A stretch of DNA of 64,000 nucleotides from UBA3941 sp002385665 (GCA_050949255.1 JBMNFJ010000016.1:992001-1056000); one strand, 5' to 3'. Numbered from the stretch's first letter, positions 42,788-51,994 are shown. A program made the numbers and translations. Notes: a model not told the origin generated them from the sequence alone.

Positions 42788-43003
42788 TTATTTCTCGCCC
42801 AGTACCTCAAATCCTACTTTTTCTATAGCCTTCTTAATGGTTTCAGAATCCACTACGTTTTCGTCAAAGGTTACTTTGGCTTTACTGGAATTGAATAACA
42901 CCTTGGATTTTTCCACGCCATTTATCCTTTTCAGGGCTCCTTCGATTTTTGCCATGCAGCTGGGGCATACCAAGGTCTCCAGTTGATAAGTCTTAGTGGT
43001 CAT
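42788..43003 (-). CDS. Heavy-metal-associated (CopZ-like) protein
   Basis: 71 residues forming one HMA ferredoxin-like domain. The metal site is LVCPSCMAKIE (Cys13 and Cys16) in place of the more common MxCxxC. The rest (INGVEKSKVLFNSSKAKV, VTFDENVVDSETIKKAIEKVGFEV) fits the beta-alpha-beta pattern. Likely binds copper or another soft metal, possibly passing it to a partner not in the window. First gene of a pair with the FNR-like regulator, behind a promoter with a palindrome in its spacer. Confidence 0.9.
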   Translation of the reverse strand: MTTKTYQLETLVCPSCMAKIEGALKRINGVEKSKVLFNSSKAKVTFDENVVDSETIKKAIEKVGFEVLGEK

Positions 43004-43047
43004 TGCTTCTACCTCCCTTTTCCTTTATGCCCCCATTATAAACCCAT

Positions 43048-43076
43048 AAATTAGCTAAATCATTGATTTAGGTCAA
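43048..43076 (-). promoter_or_regulatory. Promoter and operator of the copZ-like/fnr-like pair
   Basis: TTGACC (43076-43071), 17 bases, TAATTT (43053-43048) on the minus strand. The spacer is filled by the 17-base perfect dyad CTAAATCATTGATTTAG (43055-43071), where a bound protein would block RNA polymerase. The nearest candidate is the FNR-like regulator encoded by the second gene. The half-site is not the canonical FNR TTGAT-N4-ATCAA arrangement. Confidence 0.65.
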
Positions 43077-43110
43077 AAATTTAAAGTTTTTTGATATTTA
43101 TGTGAAGAAA

Positions 43111-43908
43111 TTATTTAAATACTTTATGGATAAACGAAGATATATCCAGTCCAAAGTATTCAACTAATGCCTTTGAAAACTCTTCCTTGGTCTCAGGGAT
43201 AAAAGTATGGACCTTATCACCGGTAAAAATACGAAATTCTTTTCCGGATATGGTATTGCGCCCTTCACTAGTACGTATTGCAACCATGGCATCGTTAATA
43301 AAGATTGAATCAGGTGAATTCTCACACCAATAGGTAGCCATAATAAAGTCTTTTGGCAGCTGCTGTTCTTCAGTAAAGGAATATAACCACTCCCATTTAC
43401 CATTCCTAAGTTCACAAAGTACCCATCCATAATAATCATCCCGTTCCAAGCGATAACTCTCATCGCCTTGTCTTTGTACAAGCCCTTCCACCATCTTTAT
43501 GGGCCACCTGGGAATGATCCCGCCTACACCTACATCACATAGGTAGTATTCCCCTTCTGCCTTGACTTTTAATACATGGTGCCTCCTCTTTGGCGGGGGA
43601 TTGGGTTCATCGCGCCAAAATCTTGCAAAGTAGCTAATTACAGGATAACCTAGTTCTTCCAGCAGCCATTTATAAAGGGCATTCAATTCAAAGCAGTAGC
43701 CACCCCTTCGCCTATATACAATTTTGTCCAACAAATCGGGTATCTCCAGGGACAAGGGTATCCCGGCCATTATATCAAAATTCTCGTAAGGTACAGAGTG
43801 AAGATGTCTTTCCTGTATTCCTGCCAGGGCTTTGGCGCTTCCGTCCAATGGGCCATCGTATCCAATTCTATTCAGATAAGCTGCTACATCCGGCTTCAGA
43901 TTATCCAT
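43111..43908 (-). CDS. Arylamine N-acetyltransferase
   Basis: Acetyl-CoA-dependent acetyltransferase, 265 residues, usual length. The catalytic triad is visible: Cys in RRRGGYCFELN (Cys71 region), His in RRHHVLKV (near 109), and Asp in YLCDVGVGG (near 124). HSVPYENFDI near the N-terminus is the family motif. The natural substrate in anaerobes is unknown; relatives act on arylamines and hydrazines. It lies just upstream of the copZ-like pair on the same strand but is separated from it by that pair's promoter. Confidence 0.95.
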   Translation of the reverse strand: MDNLKPDVAAYLNRIGYDGPLDGSAKALAGIQERHLHSVPYENFDIMAGIPLSLEIPDLLDKIVYRRRGGYCFELNALYKWLLEELGYPVISYFARFWRDEPNPPPKRRHHVLKVKAEGEYYLCDVGVGGIIPRWPIKMVEGLVQRQGDESYRLERDDYYGWVLCELRNGKWEWLYSFTEEQQLPKDFIMATYWCENSPDSIFINDAMVAIRTSEGRNTISGKEFRIFTGDKVHTFIPETKEEFSKALVEYFGLDISSFIHKVFK

Positions 43909-44139
43909 TTAATTACCCCCTAGCTATGTTTTTTAACCTCAGATATGCTTATATTAATTATTCTATCAAAACTTACTACAATTATAAAGCAAATTTTACA
44001 ATATAAGCTATTGGGCCCACATGTAAAATACCATTAGCAAGAAAGCAACATAAAAACTACATTTGAGGTAAAGATAATAGAGTCACTCGCTGATTATAGG
44101 CTGATATAAAAGGTTGGCTTTATTGGAGGAGGATTGCAG

Positions 44140-44319
44140 ATGAAGGAAGTTATGCCAAAGGGCAGATATAAGATCAAAAATGGCTTGGTGCCGATAGAGA
44201 ATCATTGTACCGCCGCTTGGGCAGACGCCGAAAGTATCAAAGCCGATTCAAAGGTGAACCTGCCTAATGAGACACAGATAAGAAATGCGAAGGAATATGT
44301 GGATACTAACCAAAAATAA
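44140..44319 (+). CDS. DUF3787-type small spore surface protein
   Basis: 59 residues from the ATG at 44140, with GGAGGAGGA about seven bases upstream; a TTG two codons earlier lies next to the ribosome site and is less likely. The core PIENHCTAAWADAES and the end NAKEYVDTNQK match the family I remember as DUF3787, reported in Clostridioides difficile as a spore-surface protein. The assignment is from memory. Such proteins are normally made late in sporulation; no sporulation promoter was identified by eye. It ends at a strong terminator. Confidence 0.78.
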   Translation: MKEVMPKGRYKIKNGLVPIENHCTAAWADAESIKADSKVNLPNETQIRNAKEYVDTNQK

Positions 44320-44320
44320 G

Positions 44321-44350
44321 ACGGGGGCCATAACCGATGCCCCCGTTTCT
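44321..44350. terminator. Terminator shared by the spore protein gene and PFOR
   Basis: ACGGGGGC (44321-44328) pairs with GCCCCCGT (44339-44346), a perfect 8-bp GC-rich stem with a 10-base loop. A T-rich run follows on the + strand and CTTATTTTT follows on the minus strand. Confidence 0.92.
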
Positions 44351-44368
44351 TCTTTTCTCCCGACTTCA

Positions 44369-47300
44369 TTAATATATCTCATGCTCCGCTAATCTTGAGT
44401 ATCTCCTATACCTATCCGCAGCAAATTGTGCTGAAAGCTCGAACATATCATCAGCGATTTCCGGGAATACATTCATCAGTTGTGAGTAACGTACTTCTCC
44501 ATGGATATGCTCCTTATAGTCCTTGGTGGGTTCTTTTGAATCCAGAATAAACGGGTTTTCTCCTTTTTTCCGAAGATCAGGGTTGAACCTGTAGAGATGC
44601 CAATACCCTGCCTCTACGGCTTTCTTCTCCTGTAATATACTGGTCCCCATCCCTGTTTTTATGCCATGGCTGATACAAGGTGAATACGCGATGATCAGGG
44701 ATGGGCCTTTATACCTTTCTGCTTCATTTATAGCCCTTATGGTATGGTTCATATCGGCGCCCATGGCTATCTGGGCTACATAAACATTGCCATAGGTAAT
44801 GGCCATAAGTCCCAAATCCTTTTTGCTGGTCTTCTTACCGGAGGCCGCCAGCTTGGCGACACAGGCTGCGGGGGTCGACTTGGAACTCTGACCGCCGGTG
44901 TTGGAATAGAGCTCTGTATCCATAACGAAGATGTTTATATCCATCCCTGAGGCAAGAACATGATCAAGTCCTCCATAGTCGATATCATAAGCCCAACCAT
45001 CACCGCCTATTGCCCAAATGGATTTTTTGATAAGGTGATCCTTCCTCTTTATGATCTCCTGTACTATTTCATTATCCCCAAGGTCATAGCTTTCGAGAAG
45101 TCCTAGTATTCTTTCCGAAGCCTTTTTAGACTCTTCACCATCGTCCATGATATTGAGCCACTCTCCAAACGCTTCCTTTAATTCAGGTGGTATTGACGAA
45201 CTCATGGCCTCCGTAATAAGTTCCGCCAGCCTTTTCCTGGCCTGTTCTACTCCAAGAGCCATACCATACCCAAACTCCGCTGCATCCTCAAACAGGGGAT
45301 TTATCCAGGCCGGACCCTTTCCGTTCCAATTTGTAGTATAAGCGATGGAGGGTGCAGAAGCCCCCCATATGGATGAGCATCCAGTAGCATTGGAAATCAT
45401 CATTCTTTCCCCAAACAGCTGGGTCAATAGTTTAATGTAGGGTGTCTCACCACATCCTGGACATGCCCCATTAAATTCAAGGAGTGGTCTTCTAAATTGG
45501 CTTCCCTTGAGAGTGTTTGTATTGGTTAGATCATCCTTCATAGAAACCGTCATTGCAAATTCCCAATTGTCCTCCTGCATCCTAATCTCCTGCTCCGCAG
45601 GCTGCATGACCAATGCCTTGCCTTTGGCAGGACAAACATCGGCACAATTGGCGCATCCTGTACAGTCCAAGGGATCCACCTGAACGCGGAAATGCAGATG
45701 GTCTATTCCACGGCCTGTGGCCTTTTTAGTCTCGAAGGTCTCCGGAGCTCTTGCCTTCTCCTCATCATCAAGTAGGAACAGTCTGATGGTAGCATGGGGA
45801 CAAACATAGGAGCATCTGCCGCATTGTATACACTTTTCGATCTGCCATTGCGGGATCATAGGTGCAATTCCGCGCTTTTCATATGCAGTCGTTCCCATTG
45901 GAAAAGTCCCGTCTTCCATCCCAATAAAGGCGCTTACGGGTAATTCGTCACCTTCATGTCTAGCCATGGGGGTCTGTATGTGTTCCACAAAGTAAGGTAG
46001 ATCCGGATCCTCTATTGTATCGTCTACCGCCATCCCCCAAGTGGCAGGGACCTCTATTTGCACCAGGGCTTCCAGGGATCTGTCTACAGCCTTGTTGTTC
46101 ATCTCGACTATATTCTGTCCCTTCCTGCCATACATGTCCTCTATGGAATCCTTGAGATGGCCGATAGCCTCCTCTACAGGTAGCACCTTTGCCAGTTTAA
46201 AAAATACAGCCTGCATAACCATGTTTATTCTATTGCCCAGTCCCACCTCTGAAGCAATTTTCATGGCATCGATTGTATAGAATTTTATATCGTTTTGTGC
46301 AATATACCTTTTCATATCGGCAGGCAAATGATCATGCAGCTCATTCATATCCCATGAACAGTTGAGTACAAAGGTTCCCCCTTTCTTTAGCCCCTTGAGC
46401 AGGTCATAGTGATGTACATAGGCCTGGTTATGGCAAGCCACGTAGTCCGCATTGTTGACCAGATAAGCAGATCTTATAGGTTTTGGCCCAAATCTGAGAT
46501 GGGAAACGGTAGTACCTCCAGATTTCTTGCTATCGTATGAAAAATATCCTTGGGCATAAAGATCGGTGTTATCCCCTATTATCTTAATGGCAGTTTTATT
46601 GGCACCGACAGTACCATCTGAGCCCAACCCCCAGATCTTACAACTGATAGTCCCTGGTGGTTCGGTATTTATTGGATCAGCCTCCGGTAGGGATTTAAAA
46701 GTCACATCATCCACTATCCCGATTGTAAACCCGTCCTTTGGTTTATCCTGTTTCAGGTTTTCAAATACCGCCAGGATCTGGGACGGTCTGGTATCCTTTG
46801 AAGAGAGCCCATATCTTCCCCCAACTATAACTGGAGCATTTGGCATGTCCTTGAAAGCCTTAACAACATCAAGATATAGGGGTTCCCCTATTGACCCAGG
46901 TTCTTTTGTTCTATCAAGCACCCCCACCTTTTTTATTGTCTTTGGCAGGACTTCATGGAAATGTTTTTCCGAAAACGGCCTGTAGAGGTTTACCTTTACC
47001 ATGCCCACCTTCTCTCCCCGGGCATTTAGGTAATCCACTACCTCGGAAATGGTGCCTGTGACAGATGCCATGGCCACTATCACCATTTCTGCATCCTGAG
47101 CCCCATAGTAGTCAAATAGTCTATACTTTCGACCGGTGATGTTCTCCATACTATCCATATAACCCTGAACTATATCTGGCACAGCCTCATAAAAGGCATT
47201 GACACTCTCCCTTTGTTGAAAATAGATATCAGGGTTTTGGGTGGTTCCCCTGACAACAGGATGTTCCGGATTTAAGGCCCTGTTTCGAAAGTCATCAATG

Positions 47301-47893
47301 GCCTTGTAATCCACTATCTTTTTGACATCCTCATAATCCACTATCCTAACCTTTTGGTATTCGTGGGAGGTACGGAATCCATCAAAGAAGTGAATAAAGG
47401 GAATTCTCGACTTTATGGCTGATAAGTGTGAGATAAACCCAAAGTCCATAGCCTCTTGGGCATTGCTGGAAGCCAACATGGATACACCGGTTTGTCTGCA
47501 TGCCATTACATCCTGGTGATCACCGTAGATGGATAAGGCATGGGTCGCTATGGATCTGGCACTGACATGCAGAACTCCGGGCAACAATTCCCCTGCCATC
47601 TTATATAGACTTGGAATCATCAGCAATAGTCCCTGGGATGCCGTATAGGTTGAGCCCAGTACTCCGGCCTGAAGGGCACCTCTCATGGCGCTGGCAGCAC
47701 CAGCTTCTGACTGCATCTCGACTACCTTTACCTCAGTCCCAAAGATATTTTTCTTTCCATGGGCTGACCATTCGTCAACCCCTTCTGCCATTGGCGTTGA
47801 AGGGGTTATAGGAAATATAGCGGCAACCTCTGTAAATGCATAGGACGCATAGGCAGCAGCCTGGTTGCCATCCATAGTCTCTTGTTTATACAT
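44369..47893 (-). CDS. nifJ: Pyruvate:ferredoxin (flavodoxin) oxidoreductase, single-chain
   Basis: Converts pyruvate and CoA to acetyl-CoA, CO2 and reduced ferredoxin; 1174 residues with all domains in one chain. The order is domain I (AFTEVAAIFPITPSTPMAE at 21-39), the gamma-type and CoA-binding domains, then a ferredoxin domain with two cluster motifs, CIQCGRCSYVCPH near 688 and CTGCANCADVCPA near 744. The thiamine domain follows, with GACPGCGETPY near 815 and ATGCSSIWGAS. GDGWAYDIDYGGLDHVLASG holds the TPP Mg-binding motif. A TTGAAC-17-TATAAG promoter stands upstream. This is the key fermentative enzyme of the window and points to an anaerobe. Confidence 0.98.
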   Translation of the reverse strand: MYKQETMDGNQAAAYASYAFTEVAAIFPITPSTPMAEGVDEWSAHGKKNIFGTEVKVVEMQSEAGAASAMRGALQAGVLGSTYTASQGLLLMIPSLYKMAGELLPGVLHVSARSIATHALSIYGDHQDVMACRQTGVSMLASSNAQEAMDFGFISHLSAIKSRIPFIHFFDGFRTSHEYQKVRIVDYEDVKKIVDYKAIDDFRNRALNPEHPVVRGTTQNPDIYFQQRESVNAFYEAVPDIVQGYMDSMENITGRKYRLFDYYGAQDAEMVIVAMASVTGTISEVVDYLNARGEKVGMVKVNLYRPFSEKHFHEVLPKTIKKVGVLDRTKEPGSIGEPLYLDVVKAFKDMPNAPVIVGGRYGLSSKDTRPSQILAVFENLKQDKPKDGFTIGIVDDVTFKSLPEADPINTEPPGTISCKIWGLGSDGTVGANKTAIKIIGDNTDLYAQGYFSYDSKKSGGTTVSHLRFGPKPIRSAYLVNNADYVACHNQAYVHHYDLLKGLKKGGTFVLNCSWDMNELHDHLPADMKRYIAQNDIKFYTIDAMKIASEVGLGNRINMVMQAVFFKLAKVLPVEEAIGHLKDSIEDMYGRKGQNIVEMNNKAVDRSLEALVQIEVPATWGMAVDDTIEDPDLPYFVEHIQTPMARHEGDELPVSAFIGMEDGTFPMGTTAYEKRGIAPMIPQWQIEKCIQCGRCSYVCPHATIRLFLLDDEEKARAPETFETKKATGRGIDHLHFRVQVDPLDCTGCANCADVCPAKGKALVMQPAEQEIRMQEDNWEFAMTVSMKDDLTNTNTLKGSQFRRPLLEFNGACPGCGETPYIKLLTQLFGERMMISNATGCSSIWGASAPSIAYTTNWNGKGPAWINPLFEDAAEFGYGMALGVEQARKRLAELITEAMSSSIPPELKEAFGEWLNIMDDGEESKKASERILGLLESYDLGDNEIVQEIIKRKDHLIKKSIWAIGGDGWAYDIDYGGLDHVLASGMDINIFVMDTELYSNTGGQSSKSTPAACVAKLAASGKKTSKKDLGLMAITYGNVYVAQIAMGADMNHTIRAINEAERYKGPSLIIAYSPCISHGIKTGMGTSILQEKKAVEAGYWHLYRFNPDLRKKGENPFILDSKEPTKDYKEHIHGEVRYSQLMNVFPEIADDMFELSAQFAADRYRRYSRLAEHEIY

Positions 47894-47916
47894 AATAGCT
47901 CTCCTTTGCTAGCAAA

Positions 47917-47945
47917 CTTATAACATTTGATGATATCTTGTTCAA
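47917..47945 (-). promoter_or_regulatory. Sigma-A promoter of PFOR
   Basis: TTGAAC (47945-47940), 17 bases, TATAAG (47922-47917) on the minus strand, 24 bases before the ATG. CCCAA-AACA-TTGGG forms a small dyad just upstream of the -35 box and could be a regulator site. Confidence 0.7.
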
Positions 47946-48120
47946 TTACCCAAAACATTGGGCTTGGCTATTATTTTGCACTAAGTACCAAGTACATATT
48001 CAATATCCATGGCAATTCCAAGGCGGTAATTTGCATACTAGACTATCGAATAGCGGATATTATGATTGGTAATTACAAATATTAATATGGGAGGAAATAT
48101 ATATCTGGAGGAGAATGGAA

Positions 48121-48579
48121 TTGGAAAACAAGCATATGTCTTCAGAAACATTACAAAAACGGATATGGGATTTTCTTGGAGATCAAAAAGAGGGTTCTCT
48201 CGCTACCTGCTTTGACAACAAACCTCGAAGCAGCCCTGTGCGTTATTTTCCAGGCGATGGGACCAATATCTATATCCTGTCAGCCGGAGGGAAAAAATTC
48301 GAAGCCATAGCCAAGAATCCCAATGTATGTTTATTAGTTAGTACCGATTATGTTGATTTTTACCAGATAAAAGGAGTCCAGGTTTTTGGCAAGGCAGTTA
48401 CCAGTTTACAGGATTCGAGTCTCTTCCAGGAGGTCAAAGAGCAGTGCAAGACTGTGAGTACATCGGAAAATGATCTATCCGGGTTGAATGTGATAAAGAT
48501 AATACCTGAAGAGATAGTCTATTTAAACTCCCTTGGAGACGGTGACAGAACCAAGCAGATACTCAAGCTGGGTGAATAA
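48121..48579 (+). CDS. Pyridoxamine 5'-phosphate oxidase-family (FMN split-barrel) protein
   Basis: 152 residues with the split-barrel pattern: GSLATCFDNKPRSSPVRYF, then IYILSAGGKKFEAIAKNPNVCLLVS, then the strand with QVFGKAVTS. It binds FMN or heme or F420 in relatives; the specific cofactor cannot be deduced. GGAGGAG is one base from the ATG at 48115 but seven bases from the TTG at 48121, which I take as start. It sits 29 bases before an FAD/Rieske oxidoreductase on the same strand, suggesting a two-gene redox operon. Confidence 0.85.
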   Translation: MENKHMSSETLQKRIWDFLGDQKEGSLATCFDNKPRSSPVRYFPGDGTNIYILSAGGKKFEAIAKNPNVCLLVSTDYVDFYQIKGVQVFGKAVTSLQDSSLFQEVKEQCKTVSTSENDLSGLNVIKIIPEEIVYLNSLGDGDRTKQILKLGE

Positions 48580-48608
48580 TCAATACAACTAACTTCATGG
48601 AGGATAAA

Positions 48609-50174
48609 ATGAATACAGAACAATTAAAAGATTTCAAAAAACCGCCGGAATCCTATTGGCTATCATCTACCCAGCCCCTGAATTATCCTGCCCTGGACGG
48701 GGACATTGAGGTGGATATATTGATAATTGGCGGCGGTCTGGCAGGGATTGCCTGTGCTTATCAATTATTAGGCCAGGGTGCAAGCCTGGCAATCTTGGAA
48801 GGAAACACCGTATTAGGGGGCGTTACTGCCCATACCACGGCAAAAATCACCTCACAACACGGACTTATCTATGATAAAATCAAAACCACCATGGGAGATG
48901 AATTGGCTCAGCAATACGCCGATGCCAATCAATGGGCTATTCATGAGATTAAAAGAATTTCAGACAAGCATGATATACAATGCGATTACGTTACCGAATC
49001 TGCCTATATATTTACGCAAGAAGAGAAACAATTGCAAAAAATAGAGAAGGAAGTCAATGCAGCAGCAGATCTTGGCATCAAAGCATCCTTTGTCGATTCG
49101 ATACCCTTTAATATGCCTATCAAAGGTGCAGTGCGCTTCGATGATCAGGCCCGGTTTCATCCTCTGAAATTCGGTCTGGGGGTGGTTAAATATGTAGCGG
49201 AACAGGGAGTTCAAATATTTGAAAATAGTAGGGCAATAGATATCGAGGAAAACGACGGTTATGTGGTAACAACCTCTCAAGGAAAAAGGGTCACTGCGAA
49301 GAAGGTAATAATCGCAACACACTACCCCTTCTATAATAAGCATGGTATGTACTTTGCCAGAATATATACTGAAAGGGCTTATGCCCTGGCTATAAAAGCC
49401 AAAGAAAAATTCCCCGGGGGTATGTACATTAACGCGGATGATCCGGCACGGTCCATGCGAAACCAAGAGACTCAGGATGGCGAAATAATACTGGTCATTG
49501 GAGATCATCACAAAACCGGGCAGGGAATGTCAATGGTCAAGCACTATGAGGCCCTTGTGGACTTTGCCAATACCCTATTCACGGTGCAGGATATACCCTA
49601 CCGATGGTCTACCCAGGATTGTATGACAATAGATGGGTTGCCCTATGTGGGCAATTATACCTCTAACACTCCTAACCTCTACGTGGCTACCGGATTTCAA
49701 AAATGGGGAATAACCAACAGCATCGTTTCATCGGTAATTTTAAAGGATTTAATTATCCATGGCAAGAGCCCATGGCAGGATGTCTATAACCCCTCCCGCA
49801 AGACCATCGTCGCCTCTGCCAAGAATTTTATTGTAGAAAATATAAACGTAGCGGAACAGCTCTTGGATGGCAAGCTCAGCCAGCTGCCCAAAAATATAAA
49901 TCTGGAGCCCGGTGATGCCGGAGTGTTCAGAATTGATGGTAAGAGGATAGGGGCATATAGGGACAGGCAGGGCAATCTGCATTTGGTCAACACCACCTGT
50001 ACCCATATGGGCTGCGAGCTAAACTGGAATTCTGCCGAAGAATCCTGGGATTGTCCCTGCCATGGTTCCAGGTTTACCTACGAAGGTAAGATCATCACAG
50101 GACCCGCAGTAAAACCCTTGAGGGCCAGTGATGATGTAAATACTTTAGAAAAATTATTTACTGAGGATTATTAA
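48609..50174 (+). CDS. FAD-dependent oxidoreductase with C-terminal Rieske domain
   Basis: 521 residues. The N-terminal DAO-type FAD-binding domain has DILIIGGGLAGIACAYQL near 36-53 and LYVATGFQKWGITNSIVSS near 355. A C-terminal Rieske [2Fe-2S] domain has CTHMGCELNW (near 465) and CPCHGSRFTYEG (near 484), with both Cys-His pairs intact. This is the YhfW-type architecture of Firmicutes, whose substrate is unknown. GGAGG lies five bases before the ATG at 48609; the ATG at 48597 lies on top of the ribosome site. It is cotranscribed with the FMN split-barrel gene, which may supply or accept electrons. Confidence 0.93.
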   Translation: MNTEQLKDFKKPPESYWLSSTQPLNYPALDGDIEVDILIIGGGLAGIACAYQLLGQGASLAILEGNTVLGGVTAHTTAKITSQHGLIYDKIKTTMGDELAQQYADANQWAIHEIKRISDKHDIQCDYVTESAYIFTQEEKQLQKIEKEVNAAADLGIKASFVDSIPFNMPIKGAVRFDDQARFHPLKFGLGVVKYVAEQGVQIFENSRAIDIEENDGYVVTTSQGKRVTAKKVIIATHYPFYNKHGMYFARIYTERAYALAIKAKEKFPGGMYINADDPARSMRNQETQDGEIILVIGDHHKTGQGMSMVKHYEALVDFANTLFTVQDIPYRWSTQDCMTIDGLPYVGNYTSNTPNLYVATGFQKWGITNSIVSSVILKDLIIHGKSPWQDVYNPSRKTIVASAKNFIVENINVAEQLLDGKLSQLPKNINLEPGDAGVFRIDGKRIGAYRDRQGNLHLVNTTCTHMGCELNWNSAEESWDCPCHGSRFTYEGKIITGPAVKPLRASDDVNTLEKLFTEDY

Positions 50175-50251
50175 TTCCAGAATTCAGGCAAGACAATTGT
50201 TACACCATTTACAGCAAGTAATGCTTTATATAATGTTGTATGCTAATTATA

Positions 50252-50285
50252 CCAGTGCCGTTAATGACCATTGCACCGGCACTGG
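50252..50285. terminator. Hairpin between convergent genes
   Basis: CCAGTGCCG (50252-50260) pairs with CGGCACTGG (50277-50285), a perfect 9-bp stem with a 16-base loop. It stands between the Rieske gene and the MFS gene, which converge. No strong T-run follows, so terminator is likely but not certain. Confidence 0.6.
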
Positions 50286-50326
50286 ATGTTAATTTGCATC
50301 CAGTTAATGCTAAATGATTGGCCTTT

Positions 50327-51574
50327 TCAGGATCTCTGATTCCGGGCCAATCCTTCTTTTTTTAATAGATTTATTCCTACAAATAATATGATCGGAAAGA
50401 CCATGGCTGTAAATAAGCCTACCTTTAGACCCATCTGTTCCGAATTGAGAGCATGATCTCTGCCCAGATCCAGAAGCATGGGAGAGGTTTGGGCTAAGTC
50501 CGACACTAAACCTGCCAGCCAGGGCCCCAATGATGCGCCAACATCACCGAACAGGGCTAAAATACCAAACATCGAAGTTCCCCCCTTAGGGTACATTTCT
50601 GCTGACAGGCTAAGGGTTCCGGGCCACATCAGGCTGACTGACAGTCCACACAGGGAACTACCTAAAAGGGATATCATGGGTATCTTTATAAAGACAGCGA
50701 CGGCATAACACAAAATGCAAAGTATGCTGCTGCCCATGAGGGCTTTCCTCAAATCTATCTTCTGACCCCAAATACCGTATATCACCCTTCCAATACCCAT
50801 AAAGACCGCAAACAAGGCAGGGCCCAGTAAATCCCCCACCACCTTACTCACCCCTAAGCCCATTTCTGCAAATAGGGATGACCATTGAGCCATGGTTAAC
50901 TCCGATGCACCTGCGCTGATCATAAGTAAGATGGCGATAAGGAATACCCGCGATGATAGCAATACGGAAATTGGGGTTTTTTCCTTTTCGGACACTGCCG
51001 GCCTAAGGGGTACCCTTGTAAAGTTATATAAATTATATATGGGCACTAACGCCCAGACAAAGGGTAGGATATACCATATTTGAGTTCCCAACAGCTTAAT
51101 GAGTATTGTAGTAATTATCACCACTCCCAATTGGCCCCAGCAGTAGAATGAGTGCAAGAGGCTCATTGCCGAAGACTTGGCATCTCCCGGCAGGGATTCT
51201 ACAATTGGACTTATGATAACCTCGTTAAGCCCTCCACCAATGGCATATATGGCCACAGAAACGGCAATTCCCACATACGGTGACGGGAACAGTCTGGGAA
51301 ATACACCTATCCCTATAAGCCCTAAGGCACTGAAGAAATGGGATAAGATAGCTGCCTTCCTATAGCCAATTCTATCAACATACCTTATGGCTAAGAAGTC
51401 AACCACCATCTGGGTCGTAAAATTGACAAGGATTAGTCTGCCAATCCTTTCAAAGGATATCCCAAATTCCTCATGGAATATAACAAAGAGCAGGGGTGCG
51501 AAATTGTTGACTATGGCCAATGTTATGAATCCCAGGTAGCAAGCATAGAGCGTCTTCTTGTATGATGTTTTCAT
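50327..51574 (-). CDS. Major facilitator superfamily transporter
   Basis: 415 residues and about twelve membrane helices. The loop after helix 2 has AIRYVDRIGYRKAAILS (form of the MFS motif DRxGRR). The second half has GIGRVIYGIWGQKIDLRKAL, the equivalent loop. The GGGLNEVIISPIVESLPG region after helix 4 resembles FucP/glucose-type sugar transporters, but the substrate is not certain. I start at the ATG at 51574, with GGAGG eight bases upstream. Its 5' leader carries the structured element that also precedes degV. Confidence 0.9.
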   Translation of the reverse strand: MKTSYKKTLYACYLGFITLAIVNNFAPLLFVIFHEEFGISFERIGRLILVNFTTQMVVDFLAIRYVDRIGYRKAAILSHFFSALGLIGIGVFPRLFPSPYVGIAVSVAIYAIGGGLNEVIISPIVESLPGDAKSSAMSLLHSFYCWGQLGVVIITTILIKLLGTQIWYILPFVWALVPIYNLYNFTRVPLRPAVSEKEKTPISVLLSSRVFLIAILLMISAGASELTMAQWSSLFAEMGLGVSKVVGDLLGPALFAVFMGIGRVIYGIWGQKIDLRKALMGSSILCILCYAVAVFIKIPMISLLGSSLCGLSVSLMWPGTLSLSAEMYPKGGTSMFGILALFGDVGASLGPWLAGLVSDLAQTSPMLLDLGRDHALNSEQMGLKVGLFTAMVFPIILFVGINLLKKEGLARNQRS

Positions 51575-51589
51575 CCATCTTTCCTCCAA

Positions 51590-51752
51590 AGCTGTACATG
51601 TTTAGGCAGTTCCACCAGTCGGGCTTCTAGGCGACAGAAGAAGTCCGAATCTCAAGGTGTATCCTTACCAATGATCCAATATTTTAAATCATAAATGCAA
51701 GCCTAAATTGGCTTGCTTAAAACGATTCAACGAATGAATCAGATAAAACCTT
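51590..51752 (-). promoter_or_regulatory. Structured leader RNA before the MFS gene, copy B of a repeated element
   Basis: Read on the minus strand: AAGGTTTTATCTGAT (51752-51738), hairpin GATTCA/TGAATC (51740-51735 with 51729-51724), and hairpin GCAAGCC/GGCTTGC (51716-51710 with 51703-51697). The order is that of copy A at 36128-36184. Upstream, AAAACCTT can pair with AAGGTTTT. Downstream, CTTCT/AGAAG (within GGACTTCT and AGAAGCC) lies inside a CACC...GGTG closure. The gene start is 122 bases past the second hairpin. Confidence 0.65.
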
Positions 51753-51994
51753 ATACTAAAGGTTTTACTTCCTTAATTGCGCTTATTATATAATAGCAGA
51801 ACCCCAGACTTTTACAAGGTCTGTTTGTGGATGTTTAAATAACTCTATGGCGGGTATCATTATAACAAGAACGATATTGTTATGGCTGCTGTAATACAAA
51901 TACCAGGATATAATGCCGATAGTTCAAAAACAGCCAGGAGTCAAATTGCTGGCTATTATCTCTTAGTCTAGAAATAACCTTTCAGGGGGTGCGT
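51753..51994. other. Divergent region between the MFS and OsmC genes
   Basis: No gene is seen. TATAAT occurs on the minus strand near 51790 and on the + strand at 51909-51914, but neither has a good -35 box. ATAACAA/TTGTTAT (51862-51883) is a 7-bp dyad and AGCCAG/CTGGCT lies in the OsmC leader. Confidence 0.35.

Noticed and set aside
51614..51626. Minus-strand TGGTGGAACTGCC, resembling a T-box core
   Set aside because: There is no stem I, specifier or terminator in the right order, and the downstream gene is a transporter; the similarity to GGGTGGAACCGCG is partial.
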